A stretch of 64,000 nucleotides of DNA from Phalacrocorax aristotelis (Eukaryota; Chordata; Aves; Suliformes; Phalacrocoracidae), in the NCBI RefSeq assembly GCF_949628215.1, contig NC_134283.1:30234975-30298974 (forward strand), in the 5' to 3' direction. The first letter of the stretch is position 1. Each line of letters starts with the position of its first letter. Of this stretch, positions 26,701-37,800 are shown piece by piece. The translations under genes and the position numbers were made by a program. Below the pieces are notes generated by a model that had not been told where the DNA came from, did not search any database, and was given only the letters and a program-made list of their open reading frames with translations.

Positions 26701-27943
26701 GATATCCTGTATTTTGATAGCCTCCTGTTCAGTGGTTGTATATTTAATTGCTTTATTTTTGACTGAAATTATATTCAGAGTAATTTTGCTGCAGAGGTGA
26801 GGCAGGCAGTTCTGTAAAGTGATCTGCACTGGTTTAGTTGCCTGCAGTGCTTGCTGATTCACATCATAATCCTAAATTCATGACCTGAAATATATTTCTA
26901 GTCTTCCTGATCTTCTTCTCTCCTTAGAGAATTGGTTTGGTAGTAATTCTGTCTTTACCTGAGATTCACCTTCCATAACTGAGTGTGTTCTCAGAAAGAC
27001 TCCAGGGAGGCATGTCTTAAAGTAGCCACAGCCAGACCAGCCCAAGATCAGAGTTACAATCAACTTCAACTGCATGTATGTGCACATAAACCTGGAGGTT
27101 TATTTCAGTAAAACTGAAACTTCAGCTCGTAAACTGACATGTTGATGCAAAATTCTTAGCAACACTTAAGAGAACGCTCCTCACATAGGGGTGTAACTTA
27201 ATAATTTAAATTATTAATTTCAATTTTTCATTTTGACATATTACCTTATAAAGAAATCCAGAAGGTATTTCAGTTCCAAGTAAATTGGACTGTAGAAATT
27301 AAATATCTCTTATTCTCTTTTTTTTCCTGCTTAAAAGAAAATGCCTTGCACAATCAACCTCCTGCACTCTTGGTCATCTTGCTTGTTAATATCTCATATT
27401 ATTGAAAATTATTTTTATAAAGGCCTTGCCTTTAAGAACCACTCTACTTGGTTTATCCAGTTAGTTCTGGCAACTCAGTTTATTGTACATATTTTGCATG
27501 TAATTTTCTGGTGGTTACAATATTCTATTGTTTCTTCTACAGTTAGTTCACAGAAGAATTGAGGTACAATGTGAGACATTATTATAGGATGTGGAAAAGA
27601 AGAGCAAATGTAGAAAGTAAACTCAAATAAAATATTTGAACAGAGGTCAATGTGGAACTGTCTCCCATGTCTTGAAAAACTCCCAATTACTTGGTTATTC
27701 TCTTCTCTTGAGGTCAGCTATATCTTTGCCTTCCTTTACTACCATACTAGGACACACCACCTGTTTTTCCTAGCAATCTATACAGTAAAGCAAGTGCCTG
27801 TTTATCTTCATTATAGCTTCCTCTGCTAACCTCATTCCTGGCAGCCATTTAAGCATTCTCCTTTACAGTTTATTCAAGAAAATATCTTCTGGTTATAGTA
27901 ACATAAATGTTCTCAGGAACTTGCTAGGCTACTGTTTTACTTT

Positions 27944-28726
27944 TTAATACATATATTTTATATCCAATTTTATATATTCTTTTATATATAGGAGATATAT
28001 AAAAACACCTTGTTGTATATTTTCTTTGTACACACCTATACACTGGTATTCTGCCAGCAAAATCACCAGCCGCTGCCAACCACAGAGGACTTTCTCCTTA
28101 GAGGCATACAGAAAGGGCTCAGCTAGCTTGTTTGCACTGGGGTCCTTGCAAGACCTTTTAAACCGAAAGACTACAGTACAGGAATTAGTGCGTGTGTAAA
28201 GTGTTTCCTGCTCTGCATTTCTCATTTTCAGAAAGCCCCACAATCTAAGCAACATATCATGTTTTCTCTTTGAATCATGGTTTAATTGTGCCTTAACAGA
28301 AAATGCTATGCTGAGTTGCAATTTAGCTTCACCTGCAGTCACAAAACATTTAGAATGCTTTATTTTAAAGAAGTTTTGTGAAAGCACACCCCTGAAAAAG
28401 ACAGAGAATGGAAGAGTAAGTAAATGGCAGGCAGCTGACTTCTCTGTCCATCTGTCCCCTACTGCCCAGCCGAGTAATTCCACTCTCCTCTGAGGTACTG
28501 GTAACCCTCCTCCACTGGTGCCAAACAGCAAGTTCAAAATACAGAGGAACAATGAGCGCAGGAGAAGTGGTTGCATTAAATTAAAGTGCTGACAGCCATT
28601 CCCTTGCTTGGTGTCGTTGGCTTCAAGTACTACGGGGCACACAGTGGGGAAGAAGTGAACAGTTCCCAACTGCAGGTCACTATTTAGCAGTTTATGTTGA
28701 TTCCAACTCAAGTCAGATATGTGCAT
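27944..28726 (-). other. Unexplained 260-codon open reading frame
   Basis: Longest uninterrupted Met-started frame in the window. No recognisable family, domain or retroelement similarity; the C-terminal 25 residues are Ile/Tyr/Lys-rich low complexity, as expected of AT-rich non-coding DNA. A frame this long is unlikely by chance at about 40% GC, but the protein does not look globular or family-like. Most likely fortuitous or a long single-exon transcript. Confidence 0.15.
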
Positions 28727-28989
28727 CTAAGGGCAGTGATCATTGTTGTGCTTAGGTATATTACTCTTACTCCATGTGAATTTAAATTGATGACAAAAAG
28801 GAACTGATTGCTTATCAATTAGTGGCTGCAACATGCAATAAGCGTTCCACAGGCAGGTCCTCAAAGGATGAGGGGAAATCGCCATTCATCTCTCCCCCGT
28901 TGACACCTCAGTCTCTTCTCTATTTCTTCTTCAGCTCTTGCACCATTTGTGGTTACTTTTTACCTCCCACTCCTAAAGTCTTAACTCCT

Positions 28990-29910
28990 GCAGGGCTCTT
29001 GCAACTACTGACATTTCATGTGCTGGAAGAGGGATGCATCATGGGGCTTTCCCTGCTGAGCAAAGCAGAAGGCGGCGAAGCAGCAGGGCTGCCCGTGCAT
29101 GGGGGCATTGCCTTCCCTCTGCCTGTGTGGGCTGCTGCCTGCCCCAGGCCACGGGAGCTGTTTGCAGCCCTCCGGGGATTGGAGCCTCCCAGTGCTGAAC
29201 TGGAGTGACCAGCTCTTTCCGCTGCCTGCTGGTGGTTTTCACCTCTGATGCAAAGGGCTGTGTTGCTGCCTCCCTGCAGACTGAGGCACTGGAGGTCAGC
29301 CAGGCTGCGGTTTCCTCAGGCACGGCCCTGCTTGCCTTTGTGGCAGCAGGGGAGGAGGAGCAAAATCACCCTGTGGTATCTGGTGTTCTGCGAGTTTTCT
29401 GTTTGCACCGGCTGTGCGTGCTGGGGAACAGGGGCAACCAGGAGCCTGGCCTTCAAGAGTGGATGGACCATCCCTGCAGGCTACACCTGCAAGTAGGGCC
29501 TTGGGCACCAGTAACCCGGGAGGTGTGAGGCTTTATACGCCCGCATGCCAGTAGGGGTTGGGTGCTGATGGTTTTGACTCTCCGCAAGCCACAAAGCACC
29601 CCCAAGAACAGGAGAGCGCTGTCACCATAGTCTGACCAGCCTGTGTGGTAGCTGCCATCACTGCATTTCAGGCTTCCCTTGAGGCTCCCCTCCTGCACTA
29701 CTGCTCATTGGGGACAGCCGCTGGTAACGGGGAAATCCTCAAGCCCCATGGGGCTCCCTTGTCACAGGCTTCAGGGTGGTCCACATGGGCACCAGAGCTG
29801 GTGCCCTCCTGGGGAGGTGCTTCATGATGAGCAGGACACTGCTCCCACCCGCCAGCCCCACTGAGGGCTTTGTGCTCATTCAGGCCAGTTCGGGGGAGGA
29901 CCTCTTTCTT
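28990..29910. other. GC-rich block in AT-rich intergenic DNA
   Basis: About 0.9 kb of clearly higher GC than its surroundings with sharp edges; several overlapping short frames on both strands are a by-product of the composition. CpG dinucleotides are present but well below what its GC predicts, so it does not qualify as a CpG island. It lies 0.7-1.6 kb upstream of the C5orf58-like exons and could hold its promoter, but I see no TATA box or clear first exon. Confidence 0.5.
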
Positions 29911-30589
29911 CTGCCCTTTTACCTAAGAGCAGGGTACTTTTCATTGAATAACACCCTTTCTGAACACACACAATACCAGGGTAAAATAACCATCCCCTTT
30001 TTTTTTCCCTGTTTTCAGTGTTGAAACAGCTTTCCAGGGATGTCATACATTTACCTGAGAGTGTCCTAACGTGTAAGGAAAGAAAGGAGAGAGAATGGGG
30101 GATGAAAGAGCCCAGGGATCTGGTATTTAATCTCAGCTCTGTTACTGACCAGCAGACATTCAACACTTTTTTTATGTGTGTGCTTTAGATTCTCCTTCCA
30201 TAAATTGATGATAGAAAACAATTGTATTGCCTTTTTAGCTCTTTTATAAAGTTTTCTATTAAAAAATAATTTAAAAAATTATTTGAGGACTTCTTCATCA
30301 CTATTATAAATATGCTAATCAGCTGTTAGTTGTTCCACGTTTAAGTGCTAAAAAATTTCTGAAACACTGTCTCTAAATAAAGCAAAATACATAAAACCCA
30401 AGATTTAATCAACAAAAAAATTTCCTCAAGAAGAAATAAAGCTATTCAACCCCTTAGACTCTACTTTCAAATAACACTAATGAAAACAAGGTCTAATCAT
30501 TATATTTATCAAATGCTATTACATATTTGATATGAGATATATACATACATATATATTACTCCATAATAATTTTGGGTTTCTCCTTCTAG

Positions 30590-30672
30590 GATCTTTGGCC
30601 CTGGCTGATGACCTCAATGCAAAGCCACTGTCTGAAGGGAAGAGAGACTTGGACAAAGAATCTATGCTAAAT
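30590..30672 (+). CDS. C5orf58-like, upstream exon
   Basis: 83 nt, needs one base from an upstream exon, ends phase 0. Encodes SLALADDLNAKPLSEGKRDL then DKESMLN. Acceptor tctccttctag and donor gtatgt are good. A Met codon at 30664 could be the start if the first part is 5' UTR. I did not find the exon before it. Confidence 0.45.
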
Positions 30673-32211
30673 GTATGTTTAGGTTTTTTTGTCATAACTC
30701 TCAATGTGTTGAGGTGTTCTACAAAGTGAGCATTATTTATGAATCGCCCAGAGTTTTTTCAGGCTTTACTTTTAGAATTTCTGAATGATAGAGAGCTGAT
30801 AACTAGGCCAAAAAAATATGTGCAAGTTTCTTTAATATTTGTCCTAAAAAGATAAATTCTAAAAAAGAGTGTAGTATAAGTTTAAAAATTCAAATTATAC
30901 TTAATTTCAGATGGTTTCTAGTCTTAATTTTCTCCAGATTTTGATTGGTTTTTTTAAATACAATGTTAAAGGGAGGGAAGATGATCTCCAAAATAAGCAA
31001 GAAGATGTTGATTATAAAATAATTGCCTATACAGACACAAATGTTCCCAGGCAGGTATTAGCAGATTCATTAACATTCAGTGCTAATAGTGACAGTAAGT
31101 TCTGTTATTATGCATGTTAACCTCACAATAGCTCCATCTTGTGGTTGACTAAATATTACCTGACGATTAATTTTCATCGAGATTCTGAGGTCGAAAACAA
31201 AACTTTTAAAAATGCTGGTGAGGAGATGAAATTTTACGTATGTTTAATTTCATTGCAGTTGTTTGCTAAAAAAAAATAGAAACAGAGGAACAGATACAAA
31301 AATAAAGCCTGAGTGTTTAGTAGTTGCCTTCAGTAGTTGCAATTTGCCATAATAAGTAGATAATTATAAAAGGGGGAACAGTTTAGTTAAAATATTATTT
31401 TAGAAAACCAAATAAAAATTCATAAAGGTTATTATTAGTTTGTGTTTCATAAACTTAATAAAGTTCATGAAGTAATTCAATCCATAAAATTCATAAAAGT
31501 TATGATGAGTTTATGGATCATACATAGACTGGCAGTTATGTTTTGTTTCTATTTCTTACAGTCATTCAAAAATGCTGCTGCTGCTGAGCAGTTTAACCTT
31601 GAAGCTGCAATTAAAAATATTCACAAAATGTCCAATGAACTGAAGAAACTAAATGGTAATACTGCGTTTATCATCCAGCTAAACCGGAAGCTGTTTAAGG
31701 CATTGCCTTAAAAAGTGTGCAGTTGTGAATGGCTTGTGTTTTCCATGTCATACAACTGTTTTTTAATCTAATCAAACAATTCAGTTGCTCTTTTGTTTTG
31801 ACAAATTAATGAAACAGTAGTTACATAGAAATGGAATCATGTTAGCTAACCATGGGAAAAATCTGTTAGGGAGTCAATGTCATTCCTTTGCAGGACAGTA
31901 ATAGTTTCCTAATAGAAATATTACCAGTGTGCTAATATCAAACTTTATTTAACCTTCTTGAAGTAAACAAAACAAGGCAGTCCTTCAAATTTTTGAAAGA
32001 GTTGATAGATGAATCCTTCAACGAGTGCTGTATATAAATCGCCATTCCCGCAGCATCTACCATTCAATAAATACCATGATGATCCTTTGCACTTTGTCTT
32101 TCAGTGGAAAGCCAGCTACTCCTTTGTGACCTTGTTTTGAATTTCAACCATCCTGTGAAGGCCAAAGATTTAAGAGAAGCTGAAGAAAAAACTTGGAGTT
32201 TGACAGATTAA
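30590..32211 (+). CDS. C5orf58: Small four-exon gene, probable C5orf58 orthologue, convergent with LCP2
   Basis: Seen: four plus-strand exons (30590-30672, 30911-31054, 31562-31655, 32105-32211) with good splice sites and compatible phases (0, 0, 1 at the junctions), giving 141 codons and TAA at 32209-32211. The last two exons encode FNLEAAIKNIHKMSNELKKL and ESQLLLCDLVLNFNHPVK, a short amphipathic, possibly coiled-coil segment. From memory, human C5orf58 has a similar core (LNVEA, IKNI, LKK, LLLCDL, FNHPVK) and neighbours LCP2 on the opposite strand; this could not be checked here. Function unknown; no signal peptide or known domain seen in the well-supported part. The true start is unclear: in-frame Met codons are at 30664 and 30911, and exon 30590-30672 may itself be preceded by another exon. 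Confidence 0.62.
30911..31054 (+). CDS. C5orf58-like, second exon
   Basis: 144 nt, phase 0 to 0, begins MVSSLNFLQILIGFFKYN and ends TDTNVPRQ. Acceptor ttaatttcag, donor gtatta (mediocre). No similarity recognised; frame compatibility with both neighbours is the main support. Confidence 0.45.
31562..31655 (+). CDS. C5orf58-like, third exon
   Basis: 94 nt, phase 0 to 1, begins SFKNAAAAEQFNLEAAIKNI and ends ELKKLN. Strong acceptor ctatttcttacag; donor gtaata. An Ala run (four Ala from GCTGCTGCTGCT) is present. The charged heptad-like pattern suggests a helix. Confidence 0.65.
32105..32211 (+). CDS. C5orf58-like, last exon
   Basis: 107 nt, phase 1, encodes VESQLLLCDLVLNFNHPVK then AKDLREAEEKTWSLTD and TAA. 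Strong acceptor actttgtctttcag. This is the most recognisable part of the protein. Confidence 0.68.
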
Positions 32212-33019
32212 GTAACAGCATCCATTTTCATGCATCATCTTCTATTAATAGTGCTTCAGTTTGAACTGTGAAGTAATAGTACGATTTCCTGCAGTTAGCC
32301 TATTTTTATTTTAAACTGAAAATGTGAAGTGGAAAAATGCTTTAAGTAGGTTATTGATTTTGAGAGATTTTTTTCAACCCAAACTTCCCAAATTAATCCC
32401 ACTAGGGCTGGAAAGACTGATCTCATTAACTAGAAAGGTTAAGAAACTGGGCATGAAGCTTTTCCAGCGTGGTTGTCTCTCTTTAAACAAAGACATATTG
32501 GAACAGTGACACAAGATTTTAAATTACTTCAAGTCATTGCTCTCTTATCTCAGTTGTGCTCTGGAAAATGGGATAAGAAATAGTCAGTAAAGGAGGAACT
32601 GCAAATTGTCTCTTGATCTGCCTTCCTTATTCTAAAAATGTTGCTGAGGAAGGGGGCCAAACAGCAGATTACTTCTGGAAAACCGAAAGTACTTTCATTC
32701 TAGTTTCTGTAGTGACTTTCTAATGCACCTAGCTCAAAAGAAAGAAAGAGTTAGTGGTCTAAATACTCTATCCTGAAATCTTCTTGGCCCAAAATTTGAG
32801 TAGCCAGTATTTTTGTGTAGTTCATAACAAGTAACATTCAATCATACTTTAATAGTGGATATGTTTTAATGTTGGTGTGTGTTTGTATTGATATGGAAAA
32901 TATGTTTATCTGAATAATCAAATCAAGACCCTCTCTGCTGAAAAAAAATAATTAGTGTTATCATTTGTTATGCTGGTTTACATTGTATTTCTCTTTCACT
33001 AATGAGATTATTTAAAACA

Positions 33020-33025
33020 AATAAA
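33020..33025 (+). terminator. Candidate polyadenylation signal of the C5orf58-like gene
   Basis: The first AATAAA I find on the plus strand after the stop at 32211, giving a 3' UTR of about 0.8 kb that would end 1.7 kb before the LCP2 stop codon. Confidence 0.35.
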
Positions 33026-34049
33026 ACACGATTCCATAGGAGGCATTTCTAGGTTATCACAATTTTCAAGGCATTACAATGGACTAGAATTACAACCTCC
33101 AGCTCATATAACATGGCAGTGGTAACAGGGCAGATGTTGTTCTTAATTTTAGCATTTTTTAAAAACATACCTTATAACTGACTTTTCTGTCACAAGATTA
33201 GTAGTGAGCTTTCCTAAAATATTGGACTAGAAACAGATTTTCTCGGCTGGATAATTTTTAACTTTTTATTTTTAATCCTTTGTCTTTTGACTCATAGTTG
33301 CATGGAAATTAAATTTGCTATCTTTGAATTCAAGCCCTTCACTAAATGTATTAGAAAGGAAGATAACATTTACAAAACATATATACTTGAGATGAAATTG
33401 TTTGTGAAATCTGATTATCTTATCAGAGAAGCTGTTACACGAAGATAACACGGAAGATATTTTTCTGCCTTGAATTTTGATTCAGATGTTTTAAGTGATA
33501 TACACACAAATGGCTTTAAAGGAGAGAAAGTGTGACAGTCTAAAATCATTATCAAACCAAGGTCTTGTCAGAAAACAAAGGTTACTAGAAAACCAAGGCA
33601 AAGACTTGGATAAATCCCACTTAATGAAGGAGAAGGAAAAACTCTCGATATAGTGTGCTTCAGTGGTCCTCAGTTGCAACTTGTATTTTAGAACTGAGAA
33701 CGTTACTGTTTTTCGTGGAAAAATACAGTAAAAACAGAGAGCAGTTGTATAAGAGGAACTATGTTTAGCCTGATTGTGTCTGTCTGCTTTCTAAGAGATT
33801 TGGGTGTGTTCTGCCAATTAAGAACCACATGATGATAATCTCGTTGACTTGTCTCCTATAAAAAAGTTAGTTGCTTAATTTAGAGTCAGAAAGACACAGC
33901 TGAAGAGAGTTTTGTGTGAAGGGAGAAAAGCTTGTTTCTGAGTGAGGTTAGAGGATCCTAGGAGATACATAATTCCCATTTGTGGGCTAAGACATGCCAT
34001 CAATGAATTGTCAGTGGTATGGCAGAGAGAATAGCATACCTGTAGATTT

Positions 34050-34409
34050 TTTATTTTTCTAAAAAACTGTGAACAAAGACAGTTTCATAGCTGAATTAGA
34101 CAGATGTGGACAGGCAGCTGCATATCCAGGGTTGGGTTTTTTTTTTTGGTGTTGCAGAAACCTAGGTGTCTTTAGGATCCAGGTCAGAGTCTTTTCATAA
34201 AAGTGGCCAAAGCTAGATTTATTGGGAAGTGTACTGTGGGGAAAAAAAAGGGCTTTTATTGTCTTTTGCCTACTTGTCAGCCTTGACAAGGTTTGGGTCT
34301 ACTCTGTTTGACTGTAAATAACATAATTGCTGCTGCAGTTCTGATCTGAAAAATAGCTTACTCTTTTTTTTCTCTCCTATGAAAGCAGAGACTTGTATTG
34401 GTATTTATT
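34050..34409 (-). terminator. Candidate LCP2 polyadenylation signals
   Basis: AATAAA hexamers on the minus strand lie at 34404-34409, 34255-34260, 34218-34223 and 34050-34055, i.e. 300-660 bases past the LCP2 stop. None has an outstanding GU-rich downstream element, so I cannot choose among them. Confidence 0.4.
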
Positions 34410-34705
34410 TCATGGGTACTCTAATTTGGCATGGAAATCATTTCAAGAAGATATACATATGTTGGAAGAAAAAAATTCTCATGTACTGTATGATTAGTGG
34501 ACAGTAATAAACACATTGTAGGAAAATCAGATTTATAGAGTACTGCATTTAAGGCATAATTTAAAAATAACATTGTCCTTTTTCCTTAAAATTAAAAGGA
34601 TTTTTAATGACTTCATGATTTTAGTCTGCTGAAAAAGGAAATATCCTGAAGTTTACAAACTTCAATAGGCTTTGATGCTATATGTGATCTTCCTTAGGGT
34701 CTTAC

Positions 34706-34828
34706 TTAAATATGTCCTGCAGCATATTTTAACATGCACTGGTTTCTTGAACCTCTGTCTTTTCCATCAATCAGAAGAAGAGGTGTTCTTTGAAAGTAAT
34801 CGATGATATCTGCTACAGAAGAAAAATC
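34706..34828 (-). CDS. LCP2: LCP2 exon 21 (C-terminus and stop)
   Basis: 123 nt, phase 0, encodes [20 protein letters not shown] then [11 protein letters not shown] and ends AAGHI with TAA at 34706-34708. Completes the SH2 domain; human ends AAGYP. Acceptor ctatcccacag. Confidence 0.97.
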   Translation of the reverse strand, partial: DFSSVADIIDYFQRTPLLLIDGKDRGSRNQCMLKYAAGHI

Positions 34829-37800
34829 CTGTGGGATAGAAAAAATGAGAAGGTTATGGTAAAAATGTCAGAATTATTAGTAATTAGTAACACCAAAAGA
34901 CTTGGGTTTTTTTTAACTCTAAATATTTAGCAGTCTTATAAGGTCCAATAAATAGTATCAGATCAGCTGTTTTCATTCCTGCCTTGATCTGTAGCTCAAT
35001 AACTGCTAATCTAGTGTGTGTACGACCTACAGCAGTGTTGTGGAATTAATTTATGCAGTCTTGGCCTGTTCAATATATGAAGTTGGCGTTCTGCTTGACA
35101 TGGTGATTGCACATGAAAGTTCAAAAAAGGTGACTGATAAATTCAGAGAGTTCTGACTCAATCAAAACTGCAGTGCATGTGCTGACCAGGCTGTCTGGTG
35201 ACAGTAAATCCGATGCAGTACTGCTGGACATAGGTAAACCAACAGTCTGGGAGCAAAGCAGTAAAGTTCACAGAATCACAGAATCCCGGGTTGGAAGGGA
35301 CCTCAGGGATCATCTAGTCCAACCTTTCTAGGAAGAGCAGAGTCTAAACAAGGCGGCCCAGCACCCTGTCCAGACAAGTCTTGAAGGTGTCCATCGTGGC
35401 CAAGTCTGCCACTTCCCTGGGGAGATTATTCCAATGGTGACTGTCCTCAGTGTAGAAAAATTTCCCTCTGGTGTCCAATTGGAATCTCCCCAAGAGCAAC
35501 TTGTGTCCATTCCCCCTTGTCCTCTCCGTGTGACTCTGTGCAAAAAGGGAGGCTCCATCTTCTTTGTAGCTGCCCCTTAAGTACTGGCACATGGGGATGA
35601 GATCCCCTCTAAGCCTCCTTTTCTCAAGGCTGAACAAACCCAGCTCTCCCAGCCTATCCTCATATGGCAGCTTCCCAGTCCTTGGATCTTCTTGGTGGCC
35701 CTTCTCTGGACCCCTTCCAGCCTGTCCATGTCTTTTTTGTATCACGGGGACCAGAACTGTACACAGTACTCCAGGTGTGGCCTGACAAGCGCTGAGTAGA
35801 GTGGAATAATGAATTTGGCAGCTTTGGATTTGCTCTCAAGTGTATATTCCCTTATCTGGTATCTCAGTGGTAAACAAACATTCCCTAACCAGGTATATGG
35901 ATTTCTAAAAGCTGCATTCTAAGGCTATCCCTTCATTCCCTGAGTGCAATCAGGGGAATCTGATTTTACTTCCAGCAGTTACGTATTCTATCAGGAATAA
36001 CTCTAAGACAATAAGCAGAATTCCACTGGAGTAACAGGTTCAGTAGCCTGACACTTAGGATTTAGACAGGTGATACCTTAAGACGAAGGGAAATAGTGTG
36101 AAAAACACATAGTACCTCTTTTCCTTTTAAGCCAGTTCCTAACAAATATATGTGATTTTGCTCCTGGTAACGAATCTGGATGTTGTATACTTTATCTCTG
36201 TACAGCACCATCAGTACATATGGATGAGTAGCAGTTTTTCTTGAGCTGTCTCTTACCAAGAATGTTCCATCCTGAAAGATGAAAAAATGAAAGATGACAA
36301 ATAAACATCACTTTGGGGTTTGATCAGTATAACAAGCTTAACTAAAGAACTCGTGCTTTTAAGTGTTTGTTCTTTCTGACATCTCTTTCCTCCTAGTAAG
36401 AGAAACGGCACTATTAAAGAGTTCAGGTAATTTCTCAAATATTTTATTTTTCAATTTGCTACTTAAAACTTTCCTGTCTGATACAAATGTAGATTTTTAG
36501 GGAAGGGAGGAATGGTGTTCTATGAGGGAGAGATTCTGTTAAAGGAGGAAGTAAAATATCAAAGGCCAAACCTCATGTCATTTTAACCAGAAGAGCAGTT
36601 CATTTCTGGTAAGTGCCAGTCAAAGTTCGTATGCGAGATTTATTTACAGGCAGCCTAAAATAATGGTAGTGTCTTTGTAATTTTGGTAAAGGCAGTGATA
36701 CTGTTTCACTCTCTGTGTGCTTTTTGTCATTTCAGATGTGTTTTAACAAGTATTCCATTGAAACACCCTTTCTTAAAGGCATTGAATTGTAATCTCATAA
36801 GCTGGACCTTAGTACAAGTCATTGAAATGCTGTACTTGTCATCTTCAGCTCACTGCATGTGCTGTGAGACACCACAGAATAAACAGATTTCCCACAGTGA
36901 TGGGATCCAAGTTAGTTCACCTCCACACGCACAGTTAAGCCTGGGTTTCATCTGTTTGAATCTGTACTTCTTTTTGCTGGTAAATATGGCCTAGAAAATT
37001 GTGGGGTTCCATCTCATCTAATTCAAGCTATCTAAAACTTGGAATTTACAACAAGTTGCTCACTGGTGACAGAGAACTATTTCCAGAGAACAAGTCTCTC
37101 CTCCTAAGAGAGGCAAGGGGGAACTGCATTCTGGAGACACATAATTTATTCTCTTGGACTATGCAAAACAACAGCCTTCATGGCTGGTTTAGACTACATG
37201 TGTAACTTTTATGTGGGTAAAGATATTCAAGGTAAATCCCTCACTCTAAGTATCTATATTGAGGCTATAACCTTACCATGTTATTTACCTTCACTCTTCC
37301 CATATGACTGCAAGGACATCTAGCTAGGAGATGGTGAAAATCACCAATGATTTAAAGAGTACCTTGTTTATTTTTCGAAGAGCTGCTTCTGCTTCTGGCC
37401 GACTAACATAAGCAACATACCATTCATCGTTTAGTGAGTCCTATGTTTTTTGTGAGAGAGGATAAAAGAGAAAGTCAGCTGACAATGAATTAGCTTGTGA
37501 TGTTAACAACATACAAGTAAGTAGAGAGAAATTTGAATGTGAGGGATGTTTGGGTTTGTGTGCAGAATCTCTGAAGGTATGAGCTTCAGGGATCATACTG
37601 GTATAGAAGTAGCACTAAATGATCTTAAAATTATTTGCTCACTTGGATACATTTGAAAATACTAAAGACCTAGCTATAAGATGTCTGCAGGTAAGCTAGG
37701 AAAACATATTTCCAAATATTTTCAGTAAAAGATAGATTTTAAGTGACATTTTCTCTTTTGTCTGCCTGGGACACTAGCATCCGTTGCCTTAATTTCTCTG

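Larger units (their letters stand above)
17321..27943. other. AT-rich intergenic stretch
   Basis: Apart from the hairpin at 20705-20778 and the A10-G10 tract at 18725-18744, nothing is identifiable. No forkhead-domain exon is present, so a FOXI1-like neighbour, expected on this side from mammalian gene order, is not within the window. Confidence 0.5.
32212..34705. other. Intergenic region between convergent genes
   Basis: 2.5 kb holding the 3' UTRs of the C5orf58-like gene (plus) and LCP2 (minus), which face each other. Candidate poly(A) signals at 33020 (plus) and 34050-34409 (minus) leave about 1 kb between transcripts if both are used. No other gene is seen. Confidence 0.6.

Noticed and set aside
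17321..27943. FOXI1 or other neighbour expected from mammalian gene order
   Set aside because: No forkhead-domain exon or other known domain is visible in any frame.
28822..29698. Overlapping 70-128-codon frames on both strands
   Set aside because: They arise from low stop density in the GC-rich block; several overlap on opposite strands and none resembles a known protein.
28990..29910. CpG island / promoter
   Set aside because: GC is high but CpG count is well below expectation for that GC; no TATA box or transcription start could be identified.
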